Below, piece after piece: positions 43,596 to 55,453 of a stretch of 64,000 nt of DNA. A program made the translations under genes and the position numbers. Every line of letters starts with the position of its first letter. Position 1 is the first letter of the stretch. Below the pieces are notes generated by a model. The model was not told the origin of the DNA. It made no database searches and worked only from the letters and a program-made list of their open reading frames with translations. The stretch lies in assembly GCF_001540865.1 (NCBI RefSeq), contig NC_033636.1, forward strand, positions 10,182,665 through 10,246,664, written 5' to 3'. The stretch is from Ananas comosus. Taxonomy: Eukaryota > Streptophyta > Magnoliopsida > Poales > Bromeliaceae.

Positions 43596-45173
43596 TCAAA
43601 TTGGCCGATAGGGAATCGCGACCGCCCAGAGATCCGACCTCCTCCCCACCACCGCCCCAACCAACTCGCCCATGTCCAAATCCCCAGCCTCCGTCCCCTC
43701 GGGGAGCTCCCAGTCGAAGAAGCAGAGCAGGCTCGCGAGCGCCGCCTCCACGCTCGCCATCCCGAACCCCATCCCGGGGCACATCCTCCTCCCCGCTCCG
43801 AACGCCAAGTGCTCGAACCCCATCCACTTCTCCCCCTCCCCTTCCCCTTCCCCTTCCCCTTCCTCGTCGAACCTCTCGGGGCGGAACGCCTCGGCGTCGT
43901 CGCCCCAACGCCGCGCGTCCCTCCCGATCGCCCACGCGCTCACCAGGACGCGGCTCCCCGCGGGGATCTCGTGGCCGCCGACGCGCCGGGGCTCGCGGGC
44001 GAGGCGCGGGAGCAGCAGCGGGAGCGGCGGGTGGAGGCGCAGCGTCTCCTTCACCACCAGCTTCGTGTAGCGGAGGGAGGCGACGTCCTCGTCCCGGAGC
44101 TCGGCGCCGCCGCCGCCCCGCAGGGATCGGCGGAGCTCGGACTGGGCCTTGGCCATGGCGTCGGGGTGGCGGAGGAGCTCCGACATCGCCCACGCCAGCG
44201 TCGTCGCCGTCGTGTCCGTCCCCGCGATGAACACGTCCTGGACACAAACGCGGTGAGGGGGCTAATCTCGGAAAAGACCAAAATTTCACTGGAGCTGAGG
44301 GGATGCTTCAGTTCAGATTTCAGAACCGGGAATATCATATCCACACTCTTCTCCCTTCTTCTTCGCCCTCTCCCTCTTCTCCTCGTGCTCTCCAATGATC
44401 TCCTCGATGATCCCGTCGAGCTCGCGGTGCGTCCTCTCGATCCCCGCGCTTGTCCCCGTGAGCGCCCCGAGAAACCCTAGCGACGGAAAGAGATCAGCCA
44501 CCGCGAACCCCGACCCCGCCTTGATCGCCTTCTTCGCCGCCGCCTCGAACCTCCCCAGGTGCCGGCACTCCGCCCCGAACGCCGCCCTCGACGTGATCGC
44601 GTACGCGAGCGCGTACACCCGCTCCGAGAGGTTCACCCGCGACGCGCTCGACGAAATGCCCCTGAGGGCCCTCGCGATCTCCTCCTCCCGCAGCGCCGCG
44701 AACCCCCGGACGCGCTTCGCGGAGAGCAGCTCGACGACGCAGATCTTGCGGAGTTGGCGCCAGTAGGGCCCGTAGGGGGAGAAGGCGATGTCGGTGTTGC
44801 CGTAGCACATGACGGTGCTGGCGGCGAGCGCGGGGCGGGACGCGAAGGCGAGGTCGTGGGTCGTGAGCACCTCGCGGGCGAGCTCCGGGGAGGAGACGAC
44901 GTAGTGGTCGACCTCGCCGAGGCGGAGGTGGAGGAGGGGCCCGTGGCGCCGCGCGAGGTCGTGGAGCGTGCGGTGCGGGACTCCGCCGCCGAGGGCGAGG
45001 TGGTGGAGGTGACCGATGACCGGGAGCTTCCACGGGCTCGGAGCGCGGCACGGTCGCTCTAGCTCTATGGTTTGAGATTTGGGCTTGGCTACTACTCTTA
45101 TCAGTAGTTGAATGAAGATCAAGCTGAGGAAGAAGTAGACGAAGACGAAGAAGGGGGAGAGCGAGAGCTCCAT
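43596..45173 (-). pseudogene. CYP71-clan cytochrome P450, middle region broken or mis-assembled
   Basis: Two exon-sized blocks carry an almost complete microsomal P450, an ER-anchored monooxygenase of unknown substrate. The first (45173 to about 44345) has an N-terminal membrane anchor (FFVFVYFFLSLIFIQLLI), a proline-containing hinge (SPWKLPVIGHLHHL) and the C-helix WRQLRKI. The second (44237-43596) has the I-helix AGTDTTATT, the K-helix KETLRLHPP, FRPERF and the heme loop FGAGRRMCPGM. The segment that normally links them (DLVDVLL...PLT...KAVIL) is not open in the first frame, which stops at 44313. A neighbouring frame keeps a related stretch (SVDMIFPVLKSEL, HPLSSSEIL). A GT-AG intron after it would be only 41 nt, too short for plants. 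All catalytic signatures survive, so a sequencing error in a working gene remains possible. Confidence 0.7.
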
Positions 45174-46006
45174 TGATCACGGAGGTTGAGGAAGCTTATT
45201 GAGTCGTCCTCAAAGCAGGTATAAATAATAATTGGTTGCATTTTTGCATGAATATGGTTTATATTAACTAATTATTCTAGAGTAGTTCTATCCTAGCTTT
45301 TTAGCTGAGATGGCTCGCCGAAACTGCGAGGAGGCACGATAGGAGGCCCCACCTTATATGTTCAGATCGTTGAATCGTTAAAATACAAAAAAAAAAAAAA
45401 AAAAAAAATTTATTTAGTTGTAGCCTTGTAGGTGTGATAATAAGAGACAAGATTCTACTAGCGGTGGGATGGAAGATGCCGTTGAGAAAAGTTTTGGCCT
45501 TGACGAAGAAAACAAATTAGCTTGCTTTGTGCCATTGCCTCAAAGGGAAGAGAAGCCATAATTTTCGGCCTAATTAGACTTGCCTTCTTGAGCCACAATT
45601 TTCGATAATGGTAGAAGTTTGAAATTCTACTGTGCTAAGCCCAAGCATGATTTGTTAATATTTGAGCCAAATCCGTTAGTGCTTATTTAATTTTGAGTTG
45701 ACTTCGAGCTACTCACAAATAGTGAGAGTTCTAGGGTGCTTATGGAATTGGCTGCGAAGTTGTATCACGCATAAGCCTTTATTAACAAATATAGTTATAA
45801 GATTACTCTTGTGGACAGCAAATATGGTTAAAGATATTCAATACTCTTTTTTGAGAAAGGTAGAAATTATTCATTTCATTCATTAAGAATAATAAAGTTA
45901 GCTATGTAAATGGGGGAAATCTCAAGGAGAAATGAAGGGAAAAAAAAGAAAAAATAGGAAAAAAAAAAAAGAAGAGTCTCAAAAGTGCATCAGAGAAAGA
46001 AGAGAA

Positions 46007-46055
<49 letters not shown>

Positions 46056-46340
46056 TTATTGGAAAATTCAGTTGAGAATTTCATAAGCCGTCAGATGCCG
46101 GATAGGATTTGCACGGGATTTTGTAGTACAATATTGGATGATAACATTATTATTTTTTAACTGGTCGGTTCTAACATAAGTGGTAAAAAATTTAATAGTT
46201 TATATCGAAATTTTAAAGTTTGAAATTTATGTGCTTTGTATCTTTAGCTAAGTTTATTTTTTTTAAAAAAAATATTGAAACAAAAAAACAAACTCTATTC
46301 CTTTCTAGCGAACTCAACCACCATATATGGACAGCCAGGT
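45174..46340. other. P450 upstream region, LINE-tail-like sequence and (GA)n tract
   Basis: CCAAT on the gene strand near 45232 could belong to the P450 promoter. At about 45850-45895 a sequence like the local LINE/SINE tail (TTCATTTCATTCATTAAGAA, AAAGTTAGCTATG) suggests another truncated insertion. An uninterrupted (GA)n lies at 46011-46052. No gene was seen. Confidence 0.45.
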
Positions 46341-47575
46341 GAGCCTTTTTTTTTTTTTTTTTTGGAGAAAAAGATAACACGCTATCTGCTTCATTCATTC
46401 AGGAGATGAACTTGGCTATGGGTGAGGCAACAAAGCCTCTAGAGAGATGAAAAGCAGGGCAGAGACAAAAAAAATAAAAAAATAAAAAATAAAAAATAAA
46501 AATAAAAAATTTAGCGTCTCTCTACAGGACGAAGTTTCTTCCACAGGGACGTCAGCTATTTAACTTTATAGCAATCACGGATTGGATCAGTCTGATTCCC
46601 CCTAAAGATCAGACTATTTCTAGTTTTCCAAATGACCCACCAGCAGGCTATTAATCTAGGTAAACCATCGTTCATGGACTGTGACCCCTTCTTTCCGCTC
46701 CATCTGTCCCAAACCATATGCACATCTTTGCCCAAATTTTCTGCTTGGACATCCTCCAAAGACATCACCATAAGAAATTTGAAGAATACATATTAAGAAA
46801 AACGATAATCTACTGTTTCCACATCAGATCCACACAGCACACAATTCGAGTTGCCTATCCATCATCTTTTTAATAAATTATCTGCAGTAAGAGGTCTCTT
46901 TTTTAGAACGAGCCAACAAAACACTTTAACTTTTAATGGTATGTAGAGCTTCCAAATTTTGCAGGTCCATCCGTCCCCCGTCCCCCCGTCACACAGTGCC
47001 AAATACGTTGACTTCATAATAAAATGACCGTCAGGGCTCCACCGCCAATGCATGTTGTCCGGTCCCAGTCCAGTTTTGAAGGAGGAGAGCCGTTCCTTAA
47101 GGGTCGAGATGCATGTAGTCATCATGTGGTCAGTAGTGCTGGTGCTACTTAGAATCTTGTCTCAGCACCAGCCGTTACTATTAGAGCATTCACTAATTTT
47201 TAAACTTTTACGAGTCGATGACTGGAACACCTCAGGAAAAGTCGAAGAGAGAGTGATTTCTCCACACCACTGGTCTAACCAAAAGTCAATAATACGCCCA
47301 TTGCCCAACTTATAGCAGACTCCCCAGTTGAATATATCTTTTTGACTTAAAACACCCTTCCACCAAAAGGAGGATGGTGGAAAGCATCTGCCCTCTTTTA
47401 GTGGTCTTTTTCTGAAATAAAACAGCTCACAAATTATTTTGTTCCATTACAACTGGGGCACCTTAAGAAATTTCCACCACCATTTGGCAAAGAGGACTTG
47501 GTTCATGATCGTTAAATCAAGGACACCGAGACCTTCCTCTTTCTTGCTCCTGCAGACGCTCTGAGGTATCTGTCA
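46341..47575 (-). mobile_element. L1-type LINE, 5'-truncated, decayed reverse-transcriptase C-terminus
   Basis: On the minus strand the frames, broken by stops and shifts, read in order GLGVLDLTIMNQVLFAKWWW, SFWWKGVLSQKDIFNWGVCY, DNMHWRWSPDGHFIMKSTYL, WKLYIPLKVKVFCWLVLKKR and LPRLIACWWVIWKTRNSLIF. These are the C-terminal part of a plant non-LTR reverse transcriptase with its zinc-binding (zf-RVT) region. The element ends with a tail AAGCAGATAGCGTGTTATC and poly(A), seen as T-runs at 46348-46366. The polymerase core is missing, so it is dead. Confidence 0.85.
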
Positions 47576-48780
47576 GCAAGCTGGTGTTCTTCCATGTTGA
47601 TATATATTCAATAATTGTTTAGTACCTTTAAATTGAGTTTAATCAAATCGAGCGAGCAAAACTAAGCACAAGTACAGCTCTTCTCGAGGCAATTTTTGAG
47701 CCAAACAGGGATTATTCGCGAACCATGAACTCAATAGTATTCCTAGGAAGATTCTTTAGAAAATGCCATTTCAGTTACATTTTTTTATTTTTTTTAAAGA
47801 GAAGGGAAACAAGTTATCTGTAAAAATGTGAATCAATGATTTACTTGCATGTTGATATGCATCAAATGTAGACTAATCAACACAGCACAAAGCATTATAT
47901 TGAAAAGATTATAAAGTATCTAGAAGGCAAGGCTGTTTATTTCCTCTTTATTGAAAGCTTGGAACTTGGAAGGTCCCAGTCCCGACACTCCCACTCTTTA
48001 ACGGCAAAATTAAAACGAAGAAGAACTAACTCACATCTTTCTGAATTTTTTGAACCTTCCTAGCATTTTTCTCATTATATATAATTATACTATTAAAATA
48101 TAGCCAGAAATATATTATAAAAGATATATTGTTATATTAATAAAATATGGTTTTCTATCATGAAGAGCAGTACCAACCGAAACGAATAAGCTGCCACCTA
48201 CGACGACGGCGAAGAAGTTGAATTAAAACAAATTGATAGTAGGTAGATAATACATCAAAAGAATAAAACTTAAAGGGGATAATTTTAAATTTTAAATTTT
48301 AAATTTCGAACTCATATTTAATACAAACGATGTCGATATATTTTTACCTACTATAAAATATGTTCAGTAAATTAAATTCAAATTTTTAATCATCTATGAT
48401 CGAGTTTGAGAAGTGTATTTCCCTGCAATAAAAAGTTGTTTTAATGGTCACTTTAATTCCGACCAATCTGAGCCAACGGGCGGTTATCTGCTAATTTATC
48501 AAAATGCAGGGGTGTTAACGAAAAAATGGCGTTCGTTAATTGGTTACAAATACATCATGTAAAAGGCGTTCTGGAAACTTCACGGGGTCCAAATCTCCCT
48601 CATCTCATCCGTCGATCTTTCCCGACAATCGAATCCCATCCGTCCATTTCTTCCTCGTCCGCTCCGAAATCACGCCTATCGTTTACAATTGTTTAAAGCG
48701 CTATGGGTTCCATTTGTCGCTGCGAAAATAATGGCCGTTCGATTCGAATCCGACGTCTTAAATCGATCGTACGGGTGAGA
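47576..48780. other. Intergenic between the LINE and the EPL gene
   Basis: AT-rich sequence with simple TTTTAAATTTTAAATTT repetition near 48280-48306. The segment from about 48520 turns more GC-balanced and probably contains the EPL gene promoter. No other gene was seen. Confidence 0.35.
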
Positions 48781-49327
48781 AAAGGAGGAGCGGAAATGGT
48801 TTTATTTTCGTGCTGGGAGTTCGAGGAAACCCTAGCTCCCCCCTTTTCCTTCTAGGGCTTGGAAAATTGCTGCGGAAATCGCTCGCGGTTCCACCAATTC
48901 CCGCTCTCAAAAGCCTCGATTTCGCGTCCTAATCGATTCCCCTCAACTTTTTCTCCCCGATCGGTGGGGAATTTGGTGTTTGTGCGCTCTTTTTCGATCC
49001 AGGTATGTGCTTCCTCCACTCAATTTGATGAATTGACTCGATTTGTCGATTGGGGATGTGTATTGATCCATCTATGTTCCCCAGGGTTCGTTAATGGTAA
49101 GGATTTGGGTTGAATCGTTTGGGGTTTTGCTCTTGGATCTAGATTAGGGTTTCGATCTGAGGCCTATGTATCAGAATTTGGGGGTTTTCGTGTTTTCTTT
49201 CCTACCCATTCAATTCGGGTACAATTGAGCTTTGACAAGTGGTGCCTCTGGATTTCGCTTGTCATGTATGATGGGAGATGAAATTTTGGGGCTCTTCTAT
49301 CTCATATTTCCAATTGAGGGAATTTAG
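48780..49327 (+). promoter_or_regulatory. Probable 5' UTR with intron of the EPL gene
   Basis: A splice-donor-like CCAGGTATGT at about 48999-49008, preceded by CT-rich sequence and followed by T-rich sequence up to the ATG at 49328, suggests a leader exon and 5' UTR intron. This is inference from sequence texture. Confidence 0.35.
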
Positions 49328-52300
49328 ATGGAACTGAGCTTTGAAAAGTCTACTGCATTATCAAAAAGATCAAAAATTTTCCGCTTTCGGAGCTTTAATA
49401 TTGGAAAATCTAGGCATTCCATTGGAAAACCAAGGATTGAAGAGCCGAAGGATTTGAAGCGGAAAAGGAGGTTGTTGTTCGGGAGTGGAGGGCCATTTGT
49501 TGTGGAATCGAAGAAGAAAAGAAGCAGAAGGGAGGTCTCTTTGAGCAGTCTCAATCGTAGTAACAAGAGTGATTTGAGTAATTCGAGATCTAAGCTCAAT
49601 GGGCTCAATTTGGGTGGTGAGAAGAAGGAAAACTCTAGCAATACGAGTGAATCTTTACTTAATATAACCTCTTTTAGAGAGTCCTCAACAGCGCAGAAAA
49701 CTGAATGTGGTACTACTATTGGTTCAAGCAATGCGGAGAAGGCTAATGGATTGGATAGCAATATCGTGGTTCCCAAACGTCCCAGGGGCATCTTCAAGAG
49801 AAAGAAAAGGGAGAGGTCTGTTGGTGGAAAGAGTGTAGCAAGTAATTCTAATTGCAAGACTGAGAACACTGAGGATGCTCAGAAAACAAAATTATCCGAG
49901 TTCGAGGAGGTTGGTTCAACTGTACAACATCCTGATTCCAGTCTCAAGATTGAAAATAAGGATTTCCTGCAACCTAATGAGAAAAAGGTTAAACGTAGAA
50001 AAAGGCATCGACCTGTATTGGAATGTAGGACAAATGTGGACAGTGAAGCCTGCTTGAGTGAAGATAATGAGAAGGCTTGTGAAGAGTTCTTAGACGATGA
50101 TGATGGAGAGAATCTTGAACAAAATGCTGCTAGGATGCTTTCGCTACGATTCGATCCAAGATGCATTGGATTCCCCGAGGATAGCATGGCCCCTCAAAAA
50201 CTTGAAGAAGGTTCGTGTTTGCTGCCAACTGGCAAGAAATTCGATGAAACAAGTAGAGTTTTACGGCCCAGGAAGCATGACGGTAAAAGTTTTGCAAGGA
50301 AGCGTAGGCATTTCTATGAGGTCTTTTCCAGTGACGTTGATCCTTATTGGATGGTAAAGCAGAGGATAAGAGTCTTCTGGCCCCTTGATGGAAGTTGGTA
50401 TTTTGGTGTAGTGAAGGAATACGATCCTATAACAAAGAAACACCATATCAAATATGATGACAGGGAGGAAGAATGGATCAATCTTCAGAATGAGAGATTT
50501 AAATTGTTACTTTTTCCTAGTGAAATGTCAAGTAAATATGACTACGGAAAACCAGTATTGACCATAAAACGAGAGACCGAAAGTTGCGATAGAAATGCAG
50601 TAGATGATAGCTGCGACGAATGTATTATGGAGTCAGTTCCAATTATCTCATGGTTGGCTCACATAAGAAACCCCATGAGATCGACCGCACCTATTACCAA
50701 TAAGAAAAAGCGAAAGAGTCAACTAGTTAATGACCCTGAACCTAAAACCATGTCTGTGCGCAAAAATCGTAGGGCTGCTAGTCACTCTAGTGTGATTTCT
50801 ACTTTATCGTCTACTGGTAATGCTGCTACTACTATTGCATTAGATGACAATGAAAGTCAAGTTTCTCTGCTAGTAAGAAAAGATTGCTCCAAAAATAGGA
50901 AGGTATCAATTGTTTATTTCAGAAAACGGTTTCGCAAGAAGGGGTTGGCTTTGGATGAGTTGCCACAAAAGGGACTGCGCATCTGCATCACGCAAGTAGA
51001 ACCTAATAAATTGACTTTGGAGTTGCGGATATCGCTTAAAAGCATTTATTACCGTACATTTCGAACTGAAGATGCTTGGTTATCTAGGCAAAACTTTCTC
51101 TCTTATTACGGTAAATTAGTGCTAATCTGGCCAGCTGTTCGCATGGAAATTGCTTTTGTTGATAAAACTCTGGGCTCAAGAAAATTTTCATTTGAAGGAT
51201 GTTTCAAGGGGGCTGTTTCTCTTTTGTGTTTTGTTATGAAAACATTCTGCCTACAAGAAGAATGCTGCAAGCTATTAGAGATAGAAATGCCTTCGACCTC
51301 AATTGCAATTAAGGTTTTAGACTTGCATGACCAAAGAATGCAGTTTTTTTCCTTCCGGTACTACTACTGGGAGATGGAGAGGTCAAAGCAGAGGCTGCTG
51401 AAAAACAACTTTAAACAATATTGTTTGTTGTTTAGTGAGCCGGCCATATCTAACTTCAGAGACGATAACATCGAGAATCTTTCAAATAGAAAGGATCATG
51501 CCTCAGTTCTTGAAGACTCAGTTTTTACGGTATGTTTTTGCTGGTTTGATTTCTGTTTTCTTTACTTTCTTTCTGTGTCCAGTTATCAGTGCTGCTATTT
51601 GACTTTTTAATTAGTAAATGTTTTTTATATATTTTTAAGATTAATTTTCTTTAAATATTTTTTACATTTTTTAAGATTAATTTTCTTTGAAAAAGCAAAT
51701 ATAACTCTTTTATTATTGGGCTTTTCACATGCCTCGTTATTTATTTCTCTTTTTGTGGTGAAGGATGCTCTCTCGGTAAGTAATGATGTTGATTGTATGC
51801 GCTCGTTCGGCAAGCATAGTCAGACTGATCAAAGGAAGAATGAAGATGAGCAAACAGTCATCATACTCGAAAAGAATGGTTCTCCTGGCCAACCTGAAGC
51901 AAGGCATAATGATTGTATGAATGTTGTCAATATCGAGACTGATAATCTACATAGTCGAGTTGAAGAAGAATTAAATGGTATGGAAAGCCAAATTAGCCAA
52001 TCTTCATCCAAAGTGGATCAGGAAAAGAATATTCAAAGTTTGTACGGCTCAATTACAAGGGATTCAGAGAACATGCAGCATGATAATCGGCTCTCTTCGG
52101 CTTCACCTAGATCTGTCCCTTATTCGAAATTGTGGTCAGAAAATTTCATTCAAAATGGATTCACCTCCAGGAAGCCGCGCACTAGGATTTCATATATATC
52201 ACCAAATTTAGGCCATGATATCAGTTTAAAACACCACATTCAACAAAAAAAAGGACAGACTTATAAGAAAATTAGAATTGATAAACCAGATATGGAATGT

Positions 52301-54182
52301 TCTGCAAACGTTCTGGTCACACTAGGGGATAGGGGCTGGAGGGAATCTGGAGCATTGGTTGTTCTCAACTCTCTCAATCAAAAGGACTACTGGATTTTGG
52401 TAAAACTTTCTGGGATTACTAAATATGTGCATAAAGCAAACCAATTTCTGCAGCCTGGTATTCCAAATCGTTTTACCCATGCTATGATGTGGAAAGGAGG
52501 AAAAGATTGGATGTTGGAATTTACTGATCGAAGCCAGTGGTCGCTGTTCAAGCTGATGCATGAAGAGTGCTACAATCGGAACCTTAGGGCTGCTTCTGTA
52601 AAGAATATTCCAATTCCTGGTGTGCGATTAATTGATGATTTTGACGAGTCTATAGTTGAAAAGCCGTTTATAAGCACTTCATTGAAGTATCACCAAGAGG
52701 TGGGGACTGAGGTTGATAGGGCTTTGGATCCGTGTAACACATTATATGATATGGATAGTGATGATGAGGAATGGACTAAAACTTTTGATAGCTCTTGTGG
52801 TAATGATGATAGTATAGTGGCTGAGAATGACCTGGATATATTTGAGAGGGTGATGGACATGTTTGAGAAAGTTGCATATGCTAAAAACTCTGATCAGTTC
52901 ACTGCTGAAGAACTAGAGGAATTTATGACTGAGCTTGCTCCACTGGACATTATTACAGCTATCTATGAATACTGGCGACAAAAGAGACAGAAGAAGGGTT
53001 TGCCTCTGATTCGGCAATTTCAGGTATTTTGTTTCTTCTTTTTTATCCTTTTTGTGTTTCTGATTGACATTTTCGATCTGTATAGAATGAAACAAAGTTT
53101 AAACTTATAATCTTATCACATTTTCTGTCTGATCAGCCTGCACTATGGGAGATTTATGAGCAGCAGTTAAGGGACTGGGAAATTGCAATAAATAAGATGA
53201 AGAGTTCATCAGACATGCATTTAGAAAAGGCTTGTATTCTAGAGAGGCCTTCCATGTTTGCTTTCTGTTTGAGGCCGCGGGGCCTGGAAGTACCAAACAA
53301 AGGTTCGAAACAAAGATCCCAGAAGAGGTTCATGTTTGCCGGTCACCACTCTTCTTCTCCAAGAGACCATGATACTCTTAATCCTTTTGGTACATCTTTC
53401 TCCATGCTTCTTAGCTGATTTACTGTGTAGGGGTTTTACATATATATCCTTGCAAAATCATTTTTTCACACGCGCGCTCGCGCTTACATGTACACCCCTC
53501 TAAAGGCAAAGCTTGTTTAGAAAAGGAAAAGGTACGATTATCTTAAGTTGGGATTCATGGGGGGAAGTTGGTTTCTAAAGGGTGTGTATGGACATCCAGA
53601 TTTTGCAGGGGTTTATCTGTAAATAGATGATATTGCAGGAGTATACTTATAAATATTTGTATTATGTGTTTCTGGCTATTCTTCTTTATAAGCATTCTTA
53701 CGTGTTTATTTGCGTTTTTAGGCAAAAAATCTGAAGAGTTAACACTTGGGGGTGGCATTGCCTTAGCTTCTGTTGCAAATCATGAGCTCTCTTTCTCCCC
53801 TCGCTGGCACAAGTCTTCATCTTGTTTCTCTTCAAAAGATTCTCCAAGGACTGGAACCTTAATCTTTACAAAGAACACCGTGTCTGTGCCTTATAAGAAT
53901 TCTTCAATTATGCCAGCCTCATATGATGGAAAAGCAAAGAGAAGTGGAGTTCGGCTGTCGAGTTCTGACGGGTTTCAGAGAGAACGACCTGATATCGGCG
54001 AATTGAGATTGCGTGATGCAGCTAGTGCAGCTCAGCATTTGTCAAACATGGCCAAGTTAAAGAGAGAGAAAGCCCAATGGCTGTTCCACAAAGCAGACCT
54101 CGCCCATCATAAGGCCGCTTTTGCACTCATGATTGCGGAGGCAATAAAAGCGTCTGATAGGGATGTAACCGGTGATGGGTAG
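49328..54182 (+). CDS. Enhancer-of-polycomb-like chromatin protein (EPL1 type)
   Basis: This is a large nuclear protein related to the E(Pc)/EPL1 subunit of the NuA4 histone acetyltransferase. Four exons join in phase: 49328-51529, 51764-53023, 53137-53389 and 53722-54182, for 4176 nt and 1391 residues. The N-terminal 330 residues are Lys/Arg/Ser-rich with several basic clusters (KKKRSRREVS, PRGIFKRKKRERS). Residues about 337-396 form a Tudor/PWWP-like module (RIRVFWPLDGSWYFGVVKEY, IKYDDREEEWINLQNERFKL) as in plant EPL proteins. The E(Pc)-type C-terminal region has EYWRQKRQKKGLPLIRQFQ and PALWEIYEQQLRDWE, followed by a helical Ala/Lys-rich end (AASAAQHLSNMAKLKREKAQ). A 5' UTR intron is likely. 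The first in-frame ATG of the long frame is used. Confidence 0.9.
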
Positions 54183-55453
54183 CCTTAGAAGTGTAAGAAG
54201 ATATACAAAGTGCCTATTTTATGTCGGTTTTGGTCGCCAATTTCTTGCATGAAGATCATAGCGGAGCTTCTCTGAGATGTATTTGTGGTAAATTCCATGG
54301 AAGATCCAATGTCAGAACTTCCGATGCCAGATCAAGTTGATTTTTTTGAAGACTTCTCCAGCTGGTTTGATTTGAAAGTTTTGGCTTTCTGCTATAGCAT
54401 ATCTCCGTTTAATTTCCGACTGTATCCCATCAAGCGGATGGTGTGTAGCCTTTTTTTTTTTCATTTCTTTTATACTTACACCTTGTACAGATTTTCTTGC
54501 TTACCTTATTGTTTGCAACTGTTTGCCAATTATACTGCTTTCGGCGGAAAACAGTAATGAGCTGAAAAATCATATCTACGGTTGCTTTTTTCTAACGAGT
54601 AAGGCTGGTGTTTGTAGGGCATGTCGGTTAACTGAAGCAATCAGATTTGACGGAGGGGATTTTGGCTATTGTGTTATCAGTCCCAAATCAAAATGTAAGT
54701 AATGTACTAACTCTTTTCATTCACCTAGCTTCAGAGTAATGTTCAGCGAGAGTTGCTAACAACATTTCAAGAATCACGTAGGGAAAGTTATGTCATAGAT
54801 ATGTGTTGGTTTATGTTCATCTATTACTAATTTTTCCATATGTAATGTAATTTTGTTTGTGCTTATTTTGTCGATTTTTGAGGAGAATTTCTGCTAGGGG
54901 TCTTTAGTATTATGGGTGGAAAAGATTTTATTGCATGTAAATTTTGTGGATGATGCTACATAGTCAAAATGCTTAGCTTATAAAAAGTAGTTTGTCATTT
55001 ATCTCTACACAAAAATCTGAAAGCATCCACTTGCAGTTCCAATTGTCAGAAAACCTTTATATTGGCCCTTCGTTGCGACGATTAATTATTTTAGAGTCTT
55101 TTTCATACAAGAAAAAGGTATAATAGCGGCATTTTCCTGAATCATATTTTCTAGTGACTATTCACAACACCCTTGCTGTTCTAGTTCTCTGCAGAAACAT
55201 TTTAACAAAAAGTCAAAAATGGAACAGAATCTGCTTCTTCTTTTACAATAGCTAGGCCCTCTTTTTTCCCCCCCCTTACTGTTTGGAGAACTTTTGGGAG
55301 CAATTCATGAGATATTCCTCCAATCCTATGGATTGTCATCAAGATATTCATGCATAGGAAAAATCCATCTTTACTAACCCTCACCCTTGGTGAACTAAAC
55401 AATTAACAACCTTCTTCACGTGCAAAAACTTTAAACAATCTGTGTACAGTAAA
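54183..55453. other. Convergent 3' ends of the EPL and HCF101 genes
   Basis: The two genes converge here. The left part probably holds the EPL 3' UTR, perhaps with a further intron, and the right part the HCF101 3' UTR. No separate coding or repeat feature was seen. Confidence 0.4.

Noticed and set aside
43561..44289. Arg/Gly-rich frames overlapping the P450
   Set aside because: They are shadow frames of GC-rich P450 exons. The heme and I-helix motifs mark the correct frame.
52913..53095. Short antisense gene in the EPL locus
   Set aside because: It overlaps the EPL exon 2 end and intron, has no recognisable motif, and falls within chance expectation.
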